Assembly: GCA_945897795.1 (NCBI GenBank)
Contig: CAMDFT010000007.1
Span: 1 to 64,000 of the forward strand
Length of the DNA stretch: 64,000 bases
Reading direction: 5' to 3'
Source of the DNA: Limnohabitans sp. Rim8
GTDB taxonomy: Bacteria > Pseudomonadota > Gammaproteobacteria > Burkholderiales > Burkholderiaceae_C
A model generated the notes under the pieces. It saw only the letters and a program-made list of their open reading frames with translations. It did no database searches and had not been told where the DNA came from. A program made the position numbers and the translations under genes. This document shows, piece after piece, positions 51,415 through 60,296 of the stretch. How positions within the stretch are numbered: the first letter of the stretch is position 1; every line of letters begins with the position of its first letter.

Positions 51415-52890
51415 TCATGCGCTGGCCCAAGGCATGGGGGCGGCGTTCATGCCCCAGTAAAAACTTTTCTGTGTGGTGTATTCCAAAATGCCTTGGCGGC
51501 CTTTTTCGCGGCCTGTACCACTGAGCTTGACACCGCCAAAGGGCGTGCTCACCGAGAACAGTTTATAGGTATTGATCCACACCGTGCCGGTGTGCAAAGC
51601 CCGGCCAATGCGCCAAGCGGCTTTGTAGTCACGCGTCCAGATGCCCGAGGCCAGGCCGTAGTCGTTGTCATTGCATTGCGCGATCAGGTCGGCCTCATCG
51701 CTCCACGGCAACAAGGCCAGCACCGGGCCAAAAACTTCTTCGCGGCACAAGCGGGCGGTGTTGGGCAGGCCTTCGATGACGGTGGGCAAGTAATAACTGC
51801 CCTGCTCGTAATAGCCGCCTTGTGGTCGCGCACCACCACACAGAATTTGGCCACCTTCATCACGACCGATTTGCACATATCGTTCAACTGAATCGCGGTG
51901 GCCTCGGTTGACCAAAGGCCCCATGTGGGTACTTTCAAGCGACGGATCGGCCACACGCAAACCCTTGACCGCAGCCAACAAGCGCGACTTGAACTCGTCA
52001 TACAACGAGGCATGCACAAAGGCCCGCGAGCCCGCAATGCAGGACTCACCCGATGAGCTGAAGATCCCGTAAATCACCCCAGCGACCGCGTGGTCGAGGT
52101 CGGCATCGGCGCACACGATGGTGGGCGATTTACCGCCCAGCTCCAGCGATGTCGGCATCAATTTTTCAGCGGCCAGGCGCTGAATACCCATGCCGACCGA
52201 GGTGCCGCCGGTAAATGCAATGCGCTTGACCAGCGGGTGGCGCACCAGCGCGTCTCCCACCACAGAACCTTTGCCCGGCAGCACACTCACGATGCCATCG
52301 GGCACACCCGCTTGCTGCGCAATGCGGGCCAGCTCGATCGCCATGCGCGGCGTGATCTCGGCCGGTTTGATGACGATGGCACAACCTGCAGCCAAAGCCG
52401 GGGCCATTTTTTGAGCCTCACTGGCAATGGGCGAGTTCCAAGGCGTGATGGCACCGACCACGCCCAAAGGCTCGTGCACGCTCATTGTGAGGAAGTCCCC
52501 ACGCGTGGGCGTGACCGCATCCTCCCAGGTCTCGGCCGTAGCGGCAAAGTACTGGAACGTCCCCGCAGCACTGGCCACCAGGGCGCGGCATTCCTTGATG
52601 GGTTTGCCGTTGTCCAAGCGCTGCAATTGCGCCAAAGTTTCCGATTGTTCGCGGATGCCTTGGGCGATCCGGTGCAACATGCCTGCGCGCTCATGGGGCA
52701 TGAGGCGAGCCCACGCGGGCTGCAAGCGCGCTTGCTCGGCCGTCTGAACGGCCTCGTCCACATCGCCCACTGTTGCTGCATGCAACTGGGCCACTGCCGA
52801 GCCATCGTGCGGGTATTCGGTTGCATAGGCAGGTCCTGAGGCATCACGCCAGCGGCCCGCTAGCAAGGTCTGGATTTTTTCAGTCATCAA
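51415..52890 (-). CDS. NAD(P)-dependent aldehyde dehydrogenase
   Basis: 491 residues. The active-site glutamate is in PTSLELGGKSPTIVCADAD, the catalytic cysteine in SSGESCIAGSRAFVHASLYD, NAD binding in TPWNSPIASEAQKMAPAL and FTGGTSVGMGIQ. The C-terminal end (FGGVKLSGTGREKGRQGI, then YTTQKSFYW) is standard. It would oxidise an aldehyde made earlier in the pathway. It follows the aspartate dehydrogenase gene by 12 bases. Confidence 0.93.
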   Translation of the reverse strand: MMTEKIQTLLAGRWRDASGPAYATEYPHDGSAVAQLHAATVGDVDEAVQTAEQARLQPAWARLMPHERAGMLHRIAQGIREQSETLAQLQRLDNGKPIKECRALVASAAGTFQYFAATAETWEDAVTPTRGDFLTMSVHEPLGVVGAITPWNSPIASEAQKMAPALAAGCAIVIKPAEITPRMAIELARIAQQAGVPDGIVSVLPGKGSVVGDALVRHPLVKRIAFTGGTSVGMGIQRLAAEKLMPTSLELGGKSPTIVCADADLDHAVAGVIYGIFSSSGESCIAGSRAFVHASLYDEFKSRLLAAVKGLRVADPSLESTHMGPLVNRGHRDSVERYVQIGRDEGGQILCGGARPQGGYYEQGSYYLPTVIEGLPNTARLCREEVFGPVLALLPWSDEADLIAQCNDNDYGLASGIWTRDYKAAWRIGRALHTGTVWINTYKLFSVSTPFGGVKLSGTGREKGRQGILEYTTQKSFYWGMNAAPMPWASA

Positions 52891-52902
52891 TGTGGCTCCG
52901 GG

Positions 52903-53697
52903 TCAGGTGGTCAAGCTGGCCGTGCGGTTGTTCAGAAAGCGCACAGCGGACAGGACCGTGAGAGCCGACGTTTTGGGGTTGTCAGCTAAGGGCTTGCCAC
53001 GCAAGCGCAGCTGCATCTCACCAAAAGCGCCCTTGGCCTCAAATTCATGGATGTTCTCGGTCACACCCGGGTCGGCGATCAGGCGCACGCGGGTGCGGTC
53101 CAGCCCCACACCGGCCAAAGACAGGGTGGCGGCCACATTGGCATTCTTGGGGTACAAGCGGGCCGCTTCGCGGGCTGTGGCATCCAGAATAACTGTGGGT
53201 TCCGTCAATGCATCCAGGTTGACCAGCTGCTCGGCTGGCGAGCCACGCCAGCCCGCAGGCGGCTTGCGACCAATGTAGGTCACGCTGTCCAGCCCGGCTT
53301 GGCGTGCCGCCGAAATCGCATCGATACCGCCTATGGCACCCGCCAGCAGGTGCAACTGTGTTCCCCCCTGCTCGGCTGCAGCTTGCAGCTGTTCGGGCAA
53401 GCCCGGTTCAGCCAACGCGCCGATCGACAACACGGCGCACTCGGTGCCGCGCCGCAAAGCTGGCAACACATGCGAGGTCAAGGCCGTGTGGCCAGCGCAC
53501 TCCAGCACCAAGGGCGTTGCCTCTGGCACTTGGTGCGTCACCGTCACGCCCAAGCCCAATTCGGCCTGCAAAGCAGCCACTTGGGCCTCTGACACCACGA
53601 TGTGCGTGATTCGCACCCCCACATGCCCCAGCATGCGCTGGTAAACAGAACGGCCTATGGCGCCAAATCCAATCAGGGTCAGTTCCTGGGTGCGCAT
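52903..53697 (-). CDS. L-aspartate dehydrogenase-like protein (NadX family)
   Basis: 264 residues. N-terminal Rossmann domain LTLIGFGAIGRSVYQRMLGH. The family domain shows LHLLAGAIGGIDAISAAR, YIGRKPPAGWRGSPAEQ, the catalytic-type histidine region and PKNANVAATLSLAGVGLDRTRVRLIADPG. NadX makes iminoaspartate from aspartate with NAD(P). In catabolic clusters the family may instead handle another amino acid or imine. It is sandwiched between ThDP-enzyme (three bases upstream) and aldehyde dehydrogenase genes, a combination that does not match NAD synthesis. Confidence 0.85.
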   Translation of the reverse strand: MRTQELTLIGFGAIGRSVYQRMLGHVGVRITHIVVSEAQVAALQAELGLGVTVTHQVPEATPLVLECAGHTALTSHVLPALRRGTECAVLSIGALAEPGLPEQLQAAAEQGGTQLHLLAGAIGGIDAISAARQAGLDSVTYIGRKPPAGWRGSPAEQLVNLDALTEPTVILDATAREAARLYPKNANVAATLSLAGVGLDRTRVRLIADPGVTENIHEFEAKGAFGEMQLRLRGKPLADNPKTSALTVLSAVRFLNNRTASLTT

Positions 53698-53700
53698 GGC

Positions 53701-55365
53701 TCAGTCCGTCTTTTTTGGGGGGCCGGCAAACTTCACAGCAAACGCGCCCCAGGCGGCCATGTCCACCTCGACCACCACGGGGCCAGGGGTCTGCAGGGCC
53801 TGCTGCAAAACGGCGTCGGTCTGCGCCGGATCGCTGAGCTTGTGGTGCGCCACCTGCAAGCTGGCGCAAAACAGCGCAAAGTCCGGGTTGTGCAATTCCA
53901 CATAGCAATGTCGACTGCCATACACGGCGTCCTGAATGTTTTTGATCACGCCATAGCGGCTGTCGTTCATCAGCAAAATCAACATGTCGGCGCGCTCTTG
54001 CGCCGCGCAGGCCAACTCGCCCACGTTGAGCATGAAGCCACCGTCACCCGCCATCACCACCGTCTTGCGCCCCAGAGCATGTCCATGATTGGCCAGCGCC
54101 ACACCAATCCCCATGGCCAAGCCTTGCCCAATGCCGCCGCCCAATGCGTGCACGCCCGCACGCGGGTGGTCCAGCACCGGTGCACGGTTGCCCCACATGG
54201 TGTTGGACAAGGTGATGTCACGCACCCACCACAGGGCTTTTCCGGTCGCAGCTTGCAGGCTGTTTTTGAGCTTGACGTAAGGCCCCAAAGTGCTGTCCAC
54301 CAAGGCCTCGGCTTCACGCCGGGCATTTTTCAGATCCGTCAAAAATGCCGGATCGGTCTGCATCCGGCCCTCCAGCGCATCGGCCAGCGCGTTCAGGGTC
54401 AAGGCCGCATCGCCCTGCACAAAATAGTCACTGCCGTAGGCACGGTTTTGGGTGAGTGCGTTGGCGTCTATGCGAAAACGATGCTCTGGCAGTTGCAATT
54501 TGTAGGTCAGCGTTTCATTGCTTCGCAAACGCGAGCCCACCACCAGCAAGGCGTCAACGCTCTGGTAAAAAGCCTCGCTGGGTTTTTGCAGGTTGTACGA
54601 ACCCAGACTGGCAGGGTGGTCTTCGGCCAGCACGCCGCGCCCCTGCACCGAAGTGACCACACCCCATCCCATGGCCACTAGGCGCTGCACAGCAGGCCCG
54701 GCACCACGGGCACCGCCACCGAGCCACAACAAGGGCCGCTTTTTAGATGCCAACAGATCGGCCAAGGTCTGCACAGCACTGGGCGCAGGCACCAGCGGGG
54801 CGACCGGCCATGGCATCAGATCAAGGGGCAAAGGCAAGCGCATGGCCTGCACATCGATCGGAATTTCGATGCTCACTGGGCCGCAAGGCGGTGTGAAAGC
54901 CAGTCGCACTGCTTCGCGCAAAGTGGCCAGTGCAGTCTCGGGATTGCGGATTCGAAAAGCCTCCTTGCCCACCGACTTGAGCATGGCCAGCTGCGCCGGA
55001 TGCTCATGGATGAAGCCAAGATCGCGATCTAGGAACTCCGACTCGATCTGGCCAGTCAGGTGCAACAACGGCGTGCCTGCCGTGATGGCCTCCACCATGG
55101 CCCCCGCCGCGTTGCCGCAACCGGTTCCGGTACTGGTCACGCACACGCCCAGCACGCCACTCACGCGGGCTGCGGCATCGGCCATGTTGCAGGCGCCAGC
55201 TTCCCCACGTGCCGAGACAAAACGTATCTGTCCACGCGTGTGGAAGGCATCCAGGATCGGCATGTTGTGGATGGAGATAACACCATAGGCGGTTTTCACA
55301 CCACAGGCTTCCAGAAAACGGGCGACCAATTCGCCCACGGTGATGCTGTCAGAAGACGAGTTCAT
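53701..55365 (-). CDS. Thiamine-diphosphate enzyme of the acetolactate synthase/benzoylformate decarboxylase type
   Basis: 554 residues. The activating glutamate is in FVSARGEAGACNMADAAARVSG (about 53). The ThDP-magnesium motif is VMAGDGGFMLNVGELACAAQ, with MNDSRYGVIKNIQ after it (about 440-475). The central FAD-like domain is present (RPLLWLGGGARGAGP), though FAD need not bind. Function may be decarboxylation or carboligation of a 2-oxo acid. It overlaps the iclR stop by four bases and is three bases from aspartate dehydrogenase. The reaction is undefined; substrate context suggests an aromatic degradation intermediate. Confidence 0.9.
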   Translation of the reverse strand: MNSSSDSITVGELVARFLEACGVKTAYGVISIHNMPILDAFHTRGQIRFVSARGEAGACNMADAAARVSGVLGVCVTSTGTGCGNAAGAMVEAITAGTPLLHLTGQIESEFLDRDLGFIHEHPAQLAMLKSVGKEAFRIRNPETALATLREAVRLAFTPPCGPVSIEIPIDVQAMRLPLPLDLMPWPVAPLVPAPSAVQTLADLLASKKRPLLWLGGGARGAGPAVQRLVAMGWGVVTSVQGRGVLAEDHPASLGSYNLQKPSEAFYQSVDALLVVGSRLRSNETLTYKLQLPEHRFRIDANALTQNRAYGSDYFVQGDAALTLNALADALEGRMQTDPAFLTDLKNARREAEALVDSTLGPYVKLKNSLQAATGKALWWVRDITLSNTMWGNRAPVLDHPRAGVHALGGGIGQGLAMGIGVALANHGHALGRKTVVMAGDGGFMLNVGELACAAQERADMLILLMNDSRYGVIKNIQDAVYGSRHCYVELHNPDFALFCASLQVAHHKLSDPAQTDAVLQQALQTPGPVVVEVDMAAWGAFAVKFAGPPKKTD

Positions 55366-56192
55366 GCGATTTTCTTTTCCTTGGACTTGGCCGACGATGC
55401 ACCGCGCTGGGGCGAATGGCTCAAACGTTCTGTCAATTGGGCTGCTGCAGCTTTCACCATCTCCACAAGAGGCATCAATGCCTCATCTTCGATGCGCTGT
55501 GAAGGCACCGAAATGCTGATGGCTGCAGTGACTCGGCCTTGCTCATTGAAGACCGGCGCGGCAATGGTGGAAATGCCGGTTTCGTACCCCCCCATGCTCA
55601 CGCCATAACCTTTGTCACGGTCCTGGTCGATCAAGGCCTTCAGGTCCTGCAAGTTGGTCGGAGTTTTGGGGGTGTACACAGGCAGCACTTTTTCAGGATA
55701 AAGCGCAGCCAAGTCTTTCAGCGCCAGATCGGACAGTAAGATTCTGCCCAACACGGTCGCGTGCGCAGGCAAGCGCGCGCCCACCTGAATCGAGTGGAAC
55801 ATGGCGTTACCCCCTGCAGCCTTGGCGACGAACACCACATCGCGGGCATCGCGCACCACCACATGGGCCGAAAAACCGCTTCGGTCACGCAAGGCTTCGA
55901 TCACCGGACGCCCCACCTCGGTCAGCTCCATGGAGGCGAGCAATTCAAACCCCAAACGCAATACAGCCAGGCCCAATTTGTAGCTGACACCATCAGGGCA
56001 GCGCTCCAAAAATCCGCTTTGCTCCAGCGTGAACAGCATGCGAAACACCGAGGCGCGAGGCAAACCCATGCGACGCGAAAGCTCGGCACCGCTCAGTTCC
56101 CGTTCATCTCGATTGAATTGCATCAGCAACTGCAGGCCGCGCGCCAAGCCAGGTACGGTGTAACGGTCTTCGTTTTGAGGCTTGTCGTTCAT
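55362..56192 (-). CDS. IclR-family transcriptional regulator inside the operon
   Basis: 276 residues. N-terminal winged helix: YTVPGLARGLQLLMQFNRDE, then LSGAELSRRMGLPRASVFRMLFTLEQSGFLER. Effector domain: VEFVAKAAG-like VVFVAKAAGGNAMFHSIQVGARLPAHATVLGRILL and YGVSMGGYETGISTIAAPVFNEQGRVTAAISI. The tail is lysine-rich. It is co-transcribed with the ABC importer genes upstream and the catabolic enzymes downstream, so it is the prime candidate for binding GTTTC-N6-GAAAC in front of both operons. ATG at 56192 avoids overlap with the hydrolase. Confidence 0.93.
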   Translation of the reverse strand: MNDKPQNEDRYTVPGLARGLQLLMQFNRDERELSGAELSRRMGLPRASVFRMLFTLEQSGFLERCPDGVSYKLGLAVLRLGFELLASMELTEVGRPVIEALRDRSGFSAHVVVRDARDVVFVAKAAGGNAMFHSIQVGARLPAHATVLGRILLSDLALKDLAALYPEKVLPVYTPKTPTNLQDLKALIDQDRDKGYGVSMGGYETGISTIAAPVFNEQGRVTAAISISVPSQRIEDEALMPLVEMVKAAAAQLTERLSHSPQRGASSAKSKEKKIA

Positions 56193-56199
56193 GTCACGT

Positions 56200-57048
56200 T
56201 CATCCCAATCCGCCCAAAGCGGGCAGACCCAGCAATTCATTCACAGCCTCGGCAGCCTCCAAGGGGCATGCATGGCCCACAGGACCCAAACTGATGCGCT
56301 TGGCGGCTGCATCCTGGGCCACTGCACCGCAATTCGCGGGCGTTGTCACCGTGTCGGCTTCGCCACTGGCTACCCAAACAGGACAAGCCACAGTTTTAAG
56401 GTCTTGCGCCAAACAGGCCTGCCCCAGCATTTGCACCGCCTGGGCGTAGCCTGCCGGGTCAATTTGGGCCATGGTCTCTCGCACAGCCTCTTGCAGCGCA
56501 GGCGCAGCACCGGGCGACAACATGGCGGCTGCCCGAGCCGTAGCCATGCCATCGGGGCCGAGCTGCTGCAAATTGCTCAGTCGGCCTTGCACCACGCGTT
56601 CGCGCTCAGCCAAAGGTGCATCACCGTAGCCTCGGGCAGGTGCCAACAAAACCAAACGGCTGACGGCCCGAGGGCGCAAGCGCGTGGCACTGGCGGCCAT
56701 CAAGGCCCCCAAAGAATGCCCTGAGAGCACCACGGGCTGATTCACATACAAGGCATCCAACCACGACCACAGGCGCTCGGCGTAGTCCTGCGCACTGGGC
56801 AACTCCATGGGCAAATGCGTGCTGCGGCCATACCCCGGCGCATCCCAAGCCAGCACCCGCACATCGCTGCGGCCCACCGCCGATCCCAGCTGAAAAGCCC
56901 AACTGGCCGAGGCCGAGCCGATGCCGTGCAGCAGGACATGCGTGACCTGCGGGGCCATACCGGCACTGCGAAACTGCACCTTGCCGTGCGCGGTGTCCAC
57001 GGTGGACCGCACCACGCCCGACAAAGCATCCGAGGGGGTGAGGTTCAT
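56200..57048 (-). CDS. Alpha/beta hydrolase
   Basis: 282 residues. Oxyanion region VLLHGIGSASASWAFQL, nucleophile elbow LSGHSLGALMAASA (serine about 111), acid near VWVASGEADTVTT, and histidine in SLGPVGHACPLEAAEAV. The set is complete. Family members in catabolic operons hydrolyse C-C bonds of ring-cleavage products, lactones or amides. Its place directly after the cupin gene (one base apart) suggests they act on successive intermediates. Confidence 0.9.
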   Translation of the reverse strand: MNLTPSDALSGVVRSTVDTAHGKVQFRSAGMAPQVTHVLLHGIGSASASWAFQLGSAVGRSDVRVLAWDAPGYGRSTHLPMELPSAQDYAERLWSWLDALYVNQPVVLSGHSLGALMAASATRLRPRAVSRLVLLAPARGYGDAPLAERERVVQGRLSNLQQLGPDGMATARAAAMLSPGAAPALQEAVRETMAQIDPAGYAQAVQMLGQACLAQDLKTVACPVWVASGEADTVTTPANCGAVAQDAAAKRISLGPVGHACPLEAAEAVNELLGLPALGGLG

Positions 57049-57049
57049 G

Positions 57050-57655
57050 TCAGCGCTTGATTTTGGACAAAGGCGAATCGGGCGGATACACCGGCGTGAT
57101 CGGCTTGGGGGTGCCCAGCATCACGCACATCAGGGCGTCCTCGTCGCCGACATTCACCTCTTCGCGGTACACGCCAGGCGGCACCGAAATCAGGTCCCGC
57201 TCGCCGAGCGTGGCTTCCCAGCGTTCGCCGTCCTTTTCGCAAACAACCTTCATGGTCCCGCGCAACACAAAAAAGATTTCTTCTACGTCGTAATGGATGT
57301 GCGATGGCCCAATACCCCCAGCCGGAATCAACATGGTGGAAAAGGTGAAGTGGCCTGAGGGCACGGTGTTGCCGTCTTTGGCGACGCCCGTGGCACCGGT
57401 GCCCACATAACGCATTTGGGCTCGGCGGTATTTGGGGTCAAAGTCCGCTTGGAACTTCAATGCATCCCAGTCGTAACGACGGGTCGACTTGAGCGCCACA
57501 CGGCTTTGCATCCAATCGGCAAAGGACTGGCCGCTTTGCTGCAGCATGCCCGCCTGAATTTGAAGCTCAGGCGGAATTTGGGCATTGAGCAACCCGTTTT
57601 CATTGAAGTGCGGCTGGTTGGCAGCCTCCAAAACTTTTCTCGCGTGTGCGTCCAT
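57050..57655 (-). CDS. Cupin-domain protein, possible metal-dependent dioxygenase or isomerase
   Basis: 201 residues. A single cupin barrel at about 85-185: GGIGPSHIHYDVEEIFFVLRG holds the H-x-H and E metal ligands, and LISVPPGVYREEVNVG is the second motif region, where the last histidine is replaced. The N-terminal 80 residues are helical (AHARKVLEAANQPHFNENG, SFADWMQSRVALKSTRRYDW). The enzymatic role is unknown. It may bind Fe or Mn through two histidines and one glutamate. Confidence 0.82.
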   Translation of the reverse strand: MDAHARKVLEAANQPHFNENGLLNAQIPPELQIQAGMLQQSGQSFADWMQSRVALKSTRRYDWDALKFQADFDPKYRRAQMRYVGTGATGVAKDGNTVPSGHFTFSTMLIPAGGIGPSHIHYDVEEIFFVLRGTMKVVCEKDGERWEATLGERDLISVPPGVYREEVNVGDEDALMCVMLGTPKPITPVYPPDSPLSKIKR

Positions 57656-57670
57656 GGTTTTTCCTATTTG

Positions 57671-58420
57671 TTAATGCATGACAAAGCCGCCGTTGACCGG
57701 CAACAACTGACCCGTGATGAAGCCACTGCCCTGGGTCAACAGGAACAAGGCGGCGGCGTTCACGTCCTCTGGTATTTGAGTGCGCTGAATGGCGCGTCCG
57801 TTCAGGTAATGGTCGTGACGGGCTTGCGGCACGTACTCGGTGGCCTCCACCAGAGTCAGGCCCGGTGCAATGGCGTTCACCGTGATGGCATCGCCGCCCA
57901 TCTCTCGGGCCAAAGACCGCGTCATGGCGATCACGGCCCCTTTGCTTGCCGCATAAGCGAGCAAACGAGGAGCGCCCCACAAAGCCGTGTCCGAGGCCAA
58001 ATTGACGACCCGTCCACGACCGCTGGCCGCCAGATGCGGCTTGGCCGCCTGGGTCACCAACCAAGTGCCGCGCACGTTGACGTCCATCACGCGGTCCCAC
58101 ATGTCGAGCGCCAACTCGTCCATGGTCTTACCGCCTGAATTGGTGATGGCGGCGTTGTTGATCAGGCCCGTCATGCCGCCCATGGCCAATGCAGCCGCAT
58201 CGACCCCGGCACGGATGCTGGCCGGGTCCAACAAATCCAGGGGCACGTAGGCGGCCAGTGGACCCAGTTCAGCGGCCAGGGCTTGGCCGCGTTCGTGCAG
58301 CACATCGCTGATGGTCACTTGGGCACCTGCGGCCACCAAAGCCCGGGCAAAGCTCTCACCCAAACCTCGGGCTGAGCCGGTGACCAACACTTTGCTGCCC
58401 TGAAGATTGATTTCTTGCAT
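57671..58420 (-). CDS. SDR-family NAD(P)-dependent dehydrogenase
   Basis: 249 residues. Start GSKVLVTGSARGLGESFARALVAAG, N-A-G motif in LINNAAITNSGG, catalytic serine in VNLASDTALW, and YxxxK in LAYAASKGAVIAMTRSLA: all present. The end GFITGQLLPVNGGFVMH is standard. It would oxidise an alcohol or reduce a ketone. ATG at 58420 has GAAAG before it; a longer reading overlaps the permease gene. Confidence 0.93.
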   Translation of the reverse strand: MQEINLQGSKVLVTGSARGLGESFARALVAAGAQVTISDVLHERGQALAAELGPLAAYVPLDLLDPASIRAGVDAAALAMGGMTGLINNAAITNSGGKTMDELALDMWDRVMDVNVRGTWLVTQAAKPHLAASGRGRVVNLASDTALWGAPRLLAYAASKGAVIAMTRSLAREMGGDAITVNAIAPGLTLVEATEYVPQARHDHYLNGRAIQRTQIPEDVNAAALFLLTQGSGFITGQLLPVNGGFVMH

Positions 58421-58433
58421 GCTGGACTTTCTT

Positions 58434-59213
58434 TCAGGCACCGTTGCGTTGGGCATTTACCAGGTAATGCAAGACTCTGTTTTCCGCAAGCACCACCGCG
58501 TAATAAGCCAAGATGCCGATGACTGTGAGTGCACCAATGACCACAAAAACTCCCGCCGTGTTGCCCTGGCCCTCAAAGAAAACCAGCAAAAAGCCAAGAC
58601 CCATGTTGCCGCCTACCAACTCCCCCACCACGACCCCGATCACCGCCAAAGTGCTGGCAATGCGCAAGCCGGAAAACAGCGGGGGCAAGGTGGTCGGGAA
58701 CTCGACCATGCGAAACACTTGGAAACGCGTGGCCGAAAAGGACCTGGCCAGGTTGATCAAATCGCCATCCATGGCACGCATGGCCGACAACACATTGATC
58801 AGCACCGGGAAGAACACAATCAGCACCGCCACCAAGATCTTGGGGTAAATGGTGTAGCCCAGCCACATCACAAACAAAGGCGCAAATGCGACCTTGGGCG
58901 CAATTTGCAGTGCCAACAAGTAGGGCGACAAAATGGCTTCAACCCTTGGAGAAACTCCCAAGGCATAGCCGATGACGGCACCCAAAAACGAACCCAACAC
59001 AAAGCCGATCACCACCTCGGCCGCCGTGATGCCGGCATGCCACATCAAGCGCTCGGTTTCCCAAATCCGCACAGCTTCCGTCAACACTTGGCTGAAAGGA
59101 GGCAGCACGAATTTGGGAACATCCAGCCACCCCGGGACAAACTCCCAAACAAGCAGGAACACCACCAAAACGGCCACACTCCAGGCAGAGGTTGTCAGTT
59201 TTTCATGGGACAT
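58434..59213 (-). CDS. ABC transporter permease (SsuC/TauC type)
   Basis: 259 residues, about six membrane segments. The coupling region is NLARSFSATRFQVFRMVEFPTTLPPLFSGLRIAS (EAA-type loop). Other family parts: VGELVGGNMGLGFLL and VIGYALGVSPRVEAILSPYL. It forms the channel of the importer with the ATPase and binding protein upstream. Related systems carry aliphatic sulfonates, taurine, nitrate, pyrimidine precursors or phthalate. Confidence 0.92.
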   Translation of the reverse strand: MSHEKLTTSAWSVAVLVVFLLVWEFVPGWLDVPKFVLPPFSQVLTEAVRIWETERLMWHAGITAAEVVIGFVLGSFLGAVIGYALGVSPRVEAILSPYLLALQIAPKVAFAPLFVMWLGYTIYPKILVAVLIVFFPVLINVLSAMRAMDGDLINLARSFSATRFQVFRMVEFPTTLPPLFSGLRIASTLAVIGVVVGELVGGNMGLGFLLVFFEGQGNTAGVFVVIGALTVIGILAYYAVVLAENRVLHYLVNAQRNGA

Positions 59214-59251
59214 TTTCAATCGTTCACTGCTTGTTCAGGGAGTTCAATGGC

Positions 59252-60262
59252 TCATTTGCCCATCACGAACTGGTTGGTATACAGCTCTTTGGCAGGGTTT
59301 TCCTTTGGCACCACGCCATTGCTGACATAGAACTTCTGCAACTCGTTCAATCGAGCTTCGTCCATTTGGCCGGGCACTTTTTGACTGGCATAAACGTACT
59401 TGTTGTACATCTCAAAAACTCCCTGAATATTGGCTTCTTTGCCTTGGTGAGCTGGTACATGTTTGACATACGCAATGGCCGAATCCTTGGGATTGGTCAT
59501 GATGTCCTTCATCCCTTTAAGCGTGGCGCGCACAAGCTTCTGGATCAACTGGGGATTTTTCTGGATGGTCTCGTCAGAAGCCAAAATCGCTTGTGCCATG
59601 CTCTTGAAGTACACATCAGCGGGCAAGATGTCCACTTGGGCTCCGGCCCCCATGGCAGAAGCTGTCCAGTCGGGCACACCCGCCATGGCCACTGATTTTT
59701 TGGCTGCAAATTGTTGCCAAACGCCAGCAGGACCCGCCGCCTGAATGGTCACGTCATTTTTGGTCAGCCCCACTTTGCTCAGCATGCCCAGCAACGCGTA
59801 GTAAGTGGTGTCAGTGTAAGAAATGACCGTCACTGTTTTGCCTTTGAGCTCTCTGGGGCTCTCAATGCGTTCGTCTTTATGACTGACCAACTGGGTCAAA
59901 GAACCCGCACCCAGAACAGCCACAGCCTTGACGGGGATGCCCTGGGCACGGGCGATGATGGGTGTGTCTCCAATGGCGCCACCAATCACAGCGTTGCCAG
60001 CGCCCACCTGTTTGGCCACGTCCACGCCTCCGCGGGCGGTCACAAATTTCACATCCAGGCCTTCGGCTTTGTAATAACCCTTGGCTTGCGCCAGCATCCA
60101 CGGCCCAAATGCCGGCAAAGTGCCCGGCGCGGGCAAGAGGTAGGTCACCTCCTGAAGGGGCGCTTGCGCCTGAACGGCTGACGGCATCACCGTGAGCATG
60201 GCTGAAGCCATTAGGCTCACACAAGTCAAACGTTTGCTGATCATCAAAGTGCTTTTTTTCAC
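59252..60262 (-). CDS. ABC transporter substrate-binding protein (SsuA/NMT1-like)
   Basis: 336 residues. Signal peptide at the start (SKRLTCVSLMASAMLTVMPSAVQAQA, cleavage near residue 35), then QEVTYLLPAPGTLPAFGPWMLAQAKGYY. Ligand loop: VKFVTARGGVDVAKQVGAGNAVIGGA. GTG at 60262 is chosen because GGAG lies seven bases before it; an ATG six codons later has no SD. It delivers the pathway substrate. Its ligand is unknown, but aromatic acids are bound by close relatives. Confidence 0.9.
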   Translation of the reverse strand: MKKSTLMISKRLTCVSLMASAMLTVMPSAVQAQAPLQEVTYLLPAPGTLPAFGPWMLAQAKGYYKAEGLDVKFVTARGGVDVAKQVGAGNAVIGGAIGDTPIIARAQGIPVKAVAVLGAGSLTQLVSHKDERIESPRELKGKTVTVISYTDTTYYALLGMLSKVGLTKNDVTIQAAGPAGVWQQFAAKKSVAMAGVPDWTASAMGAGAQVDILPADVYFKSMAQAILASDETIQKNPQLIQKLVRATLKGMKDIMTNPKDSAIAYVKHVPAHQGKEANIQGVFEMYNKYVYASQKVPGQMDEARLNELQKFYVSNGVVPKENPAKELYTNQFVMGK

Positions 60263-60296
60263 AGTCGTCTCCAGTTGGTTTTCAGGGTCAAAAAAA

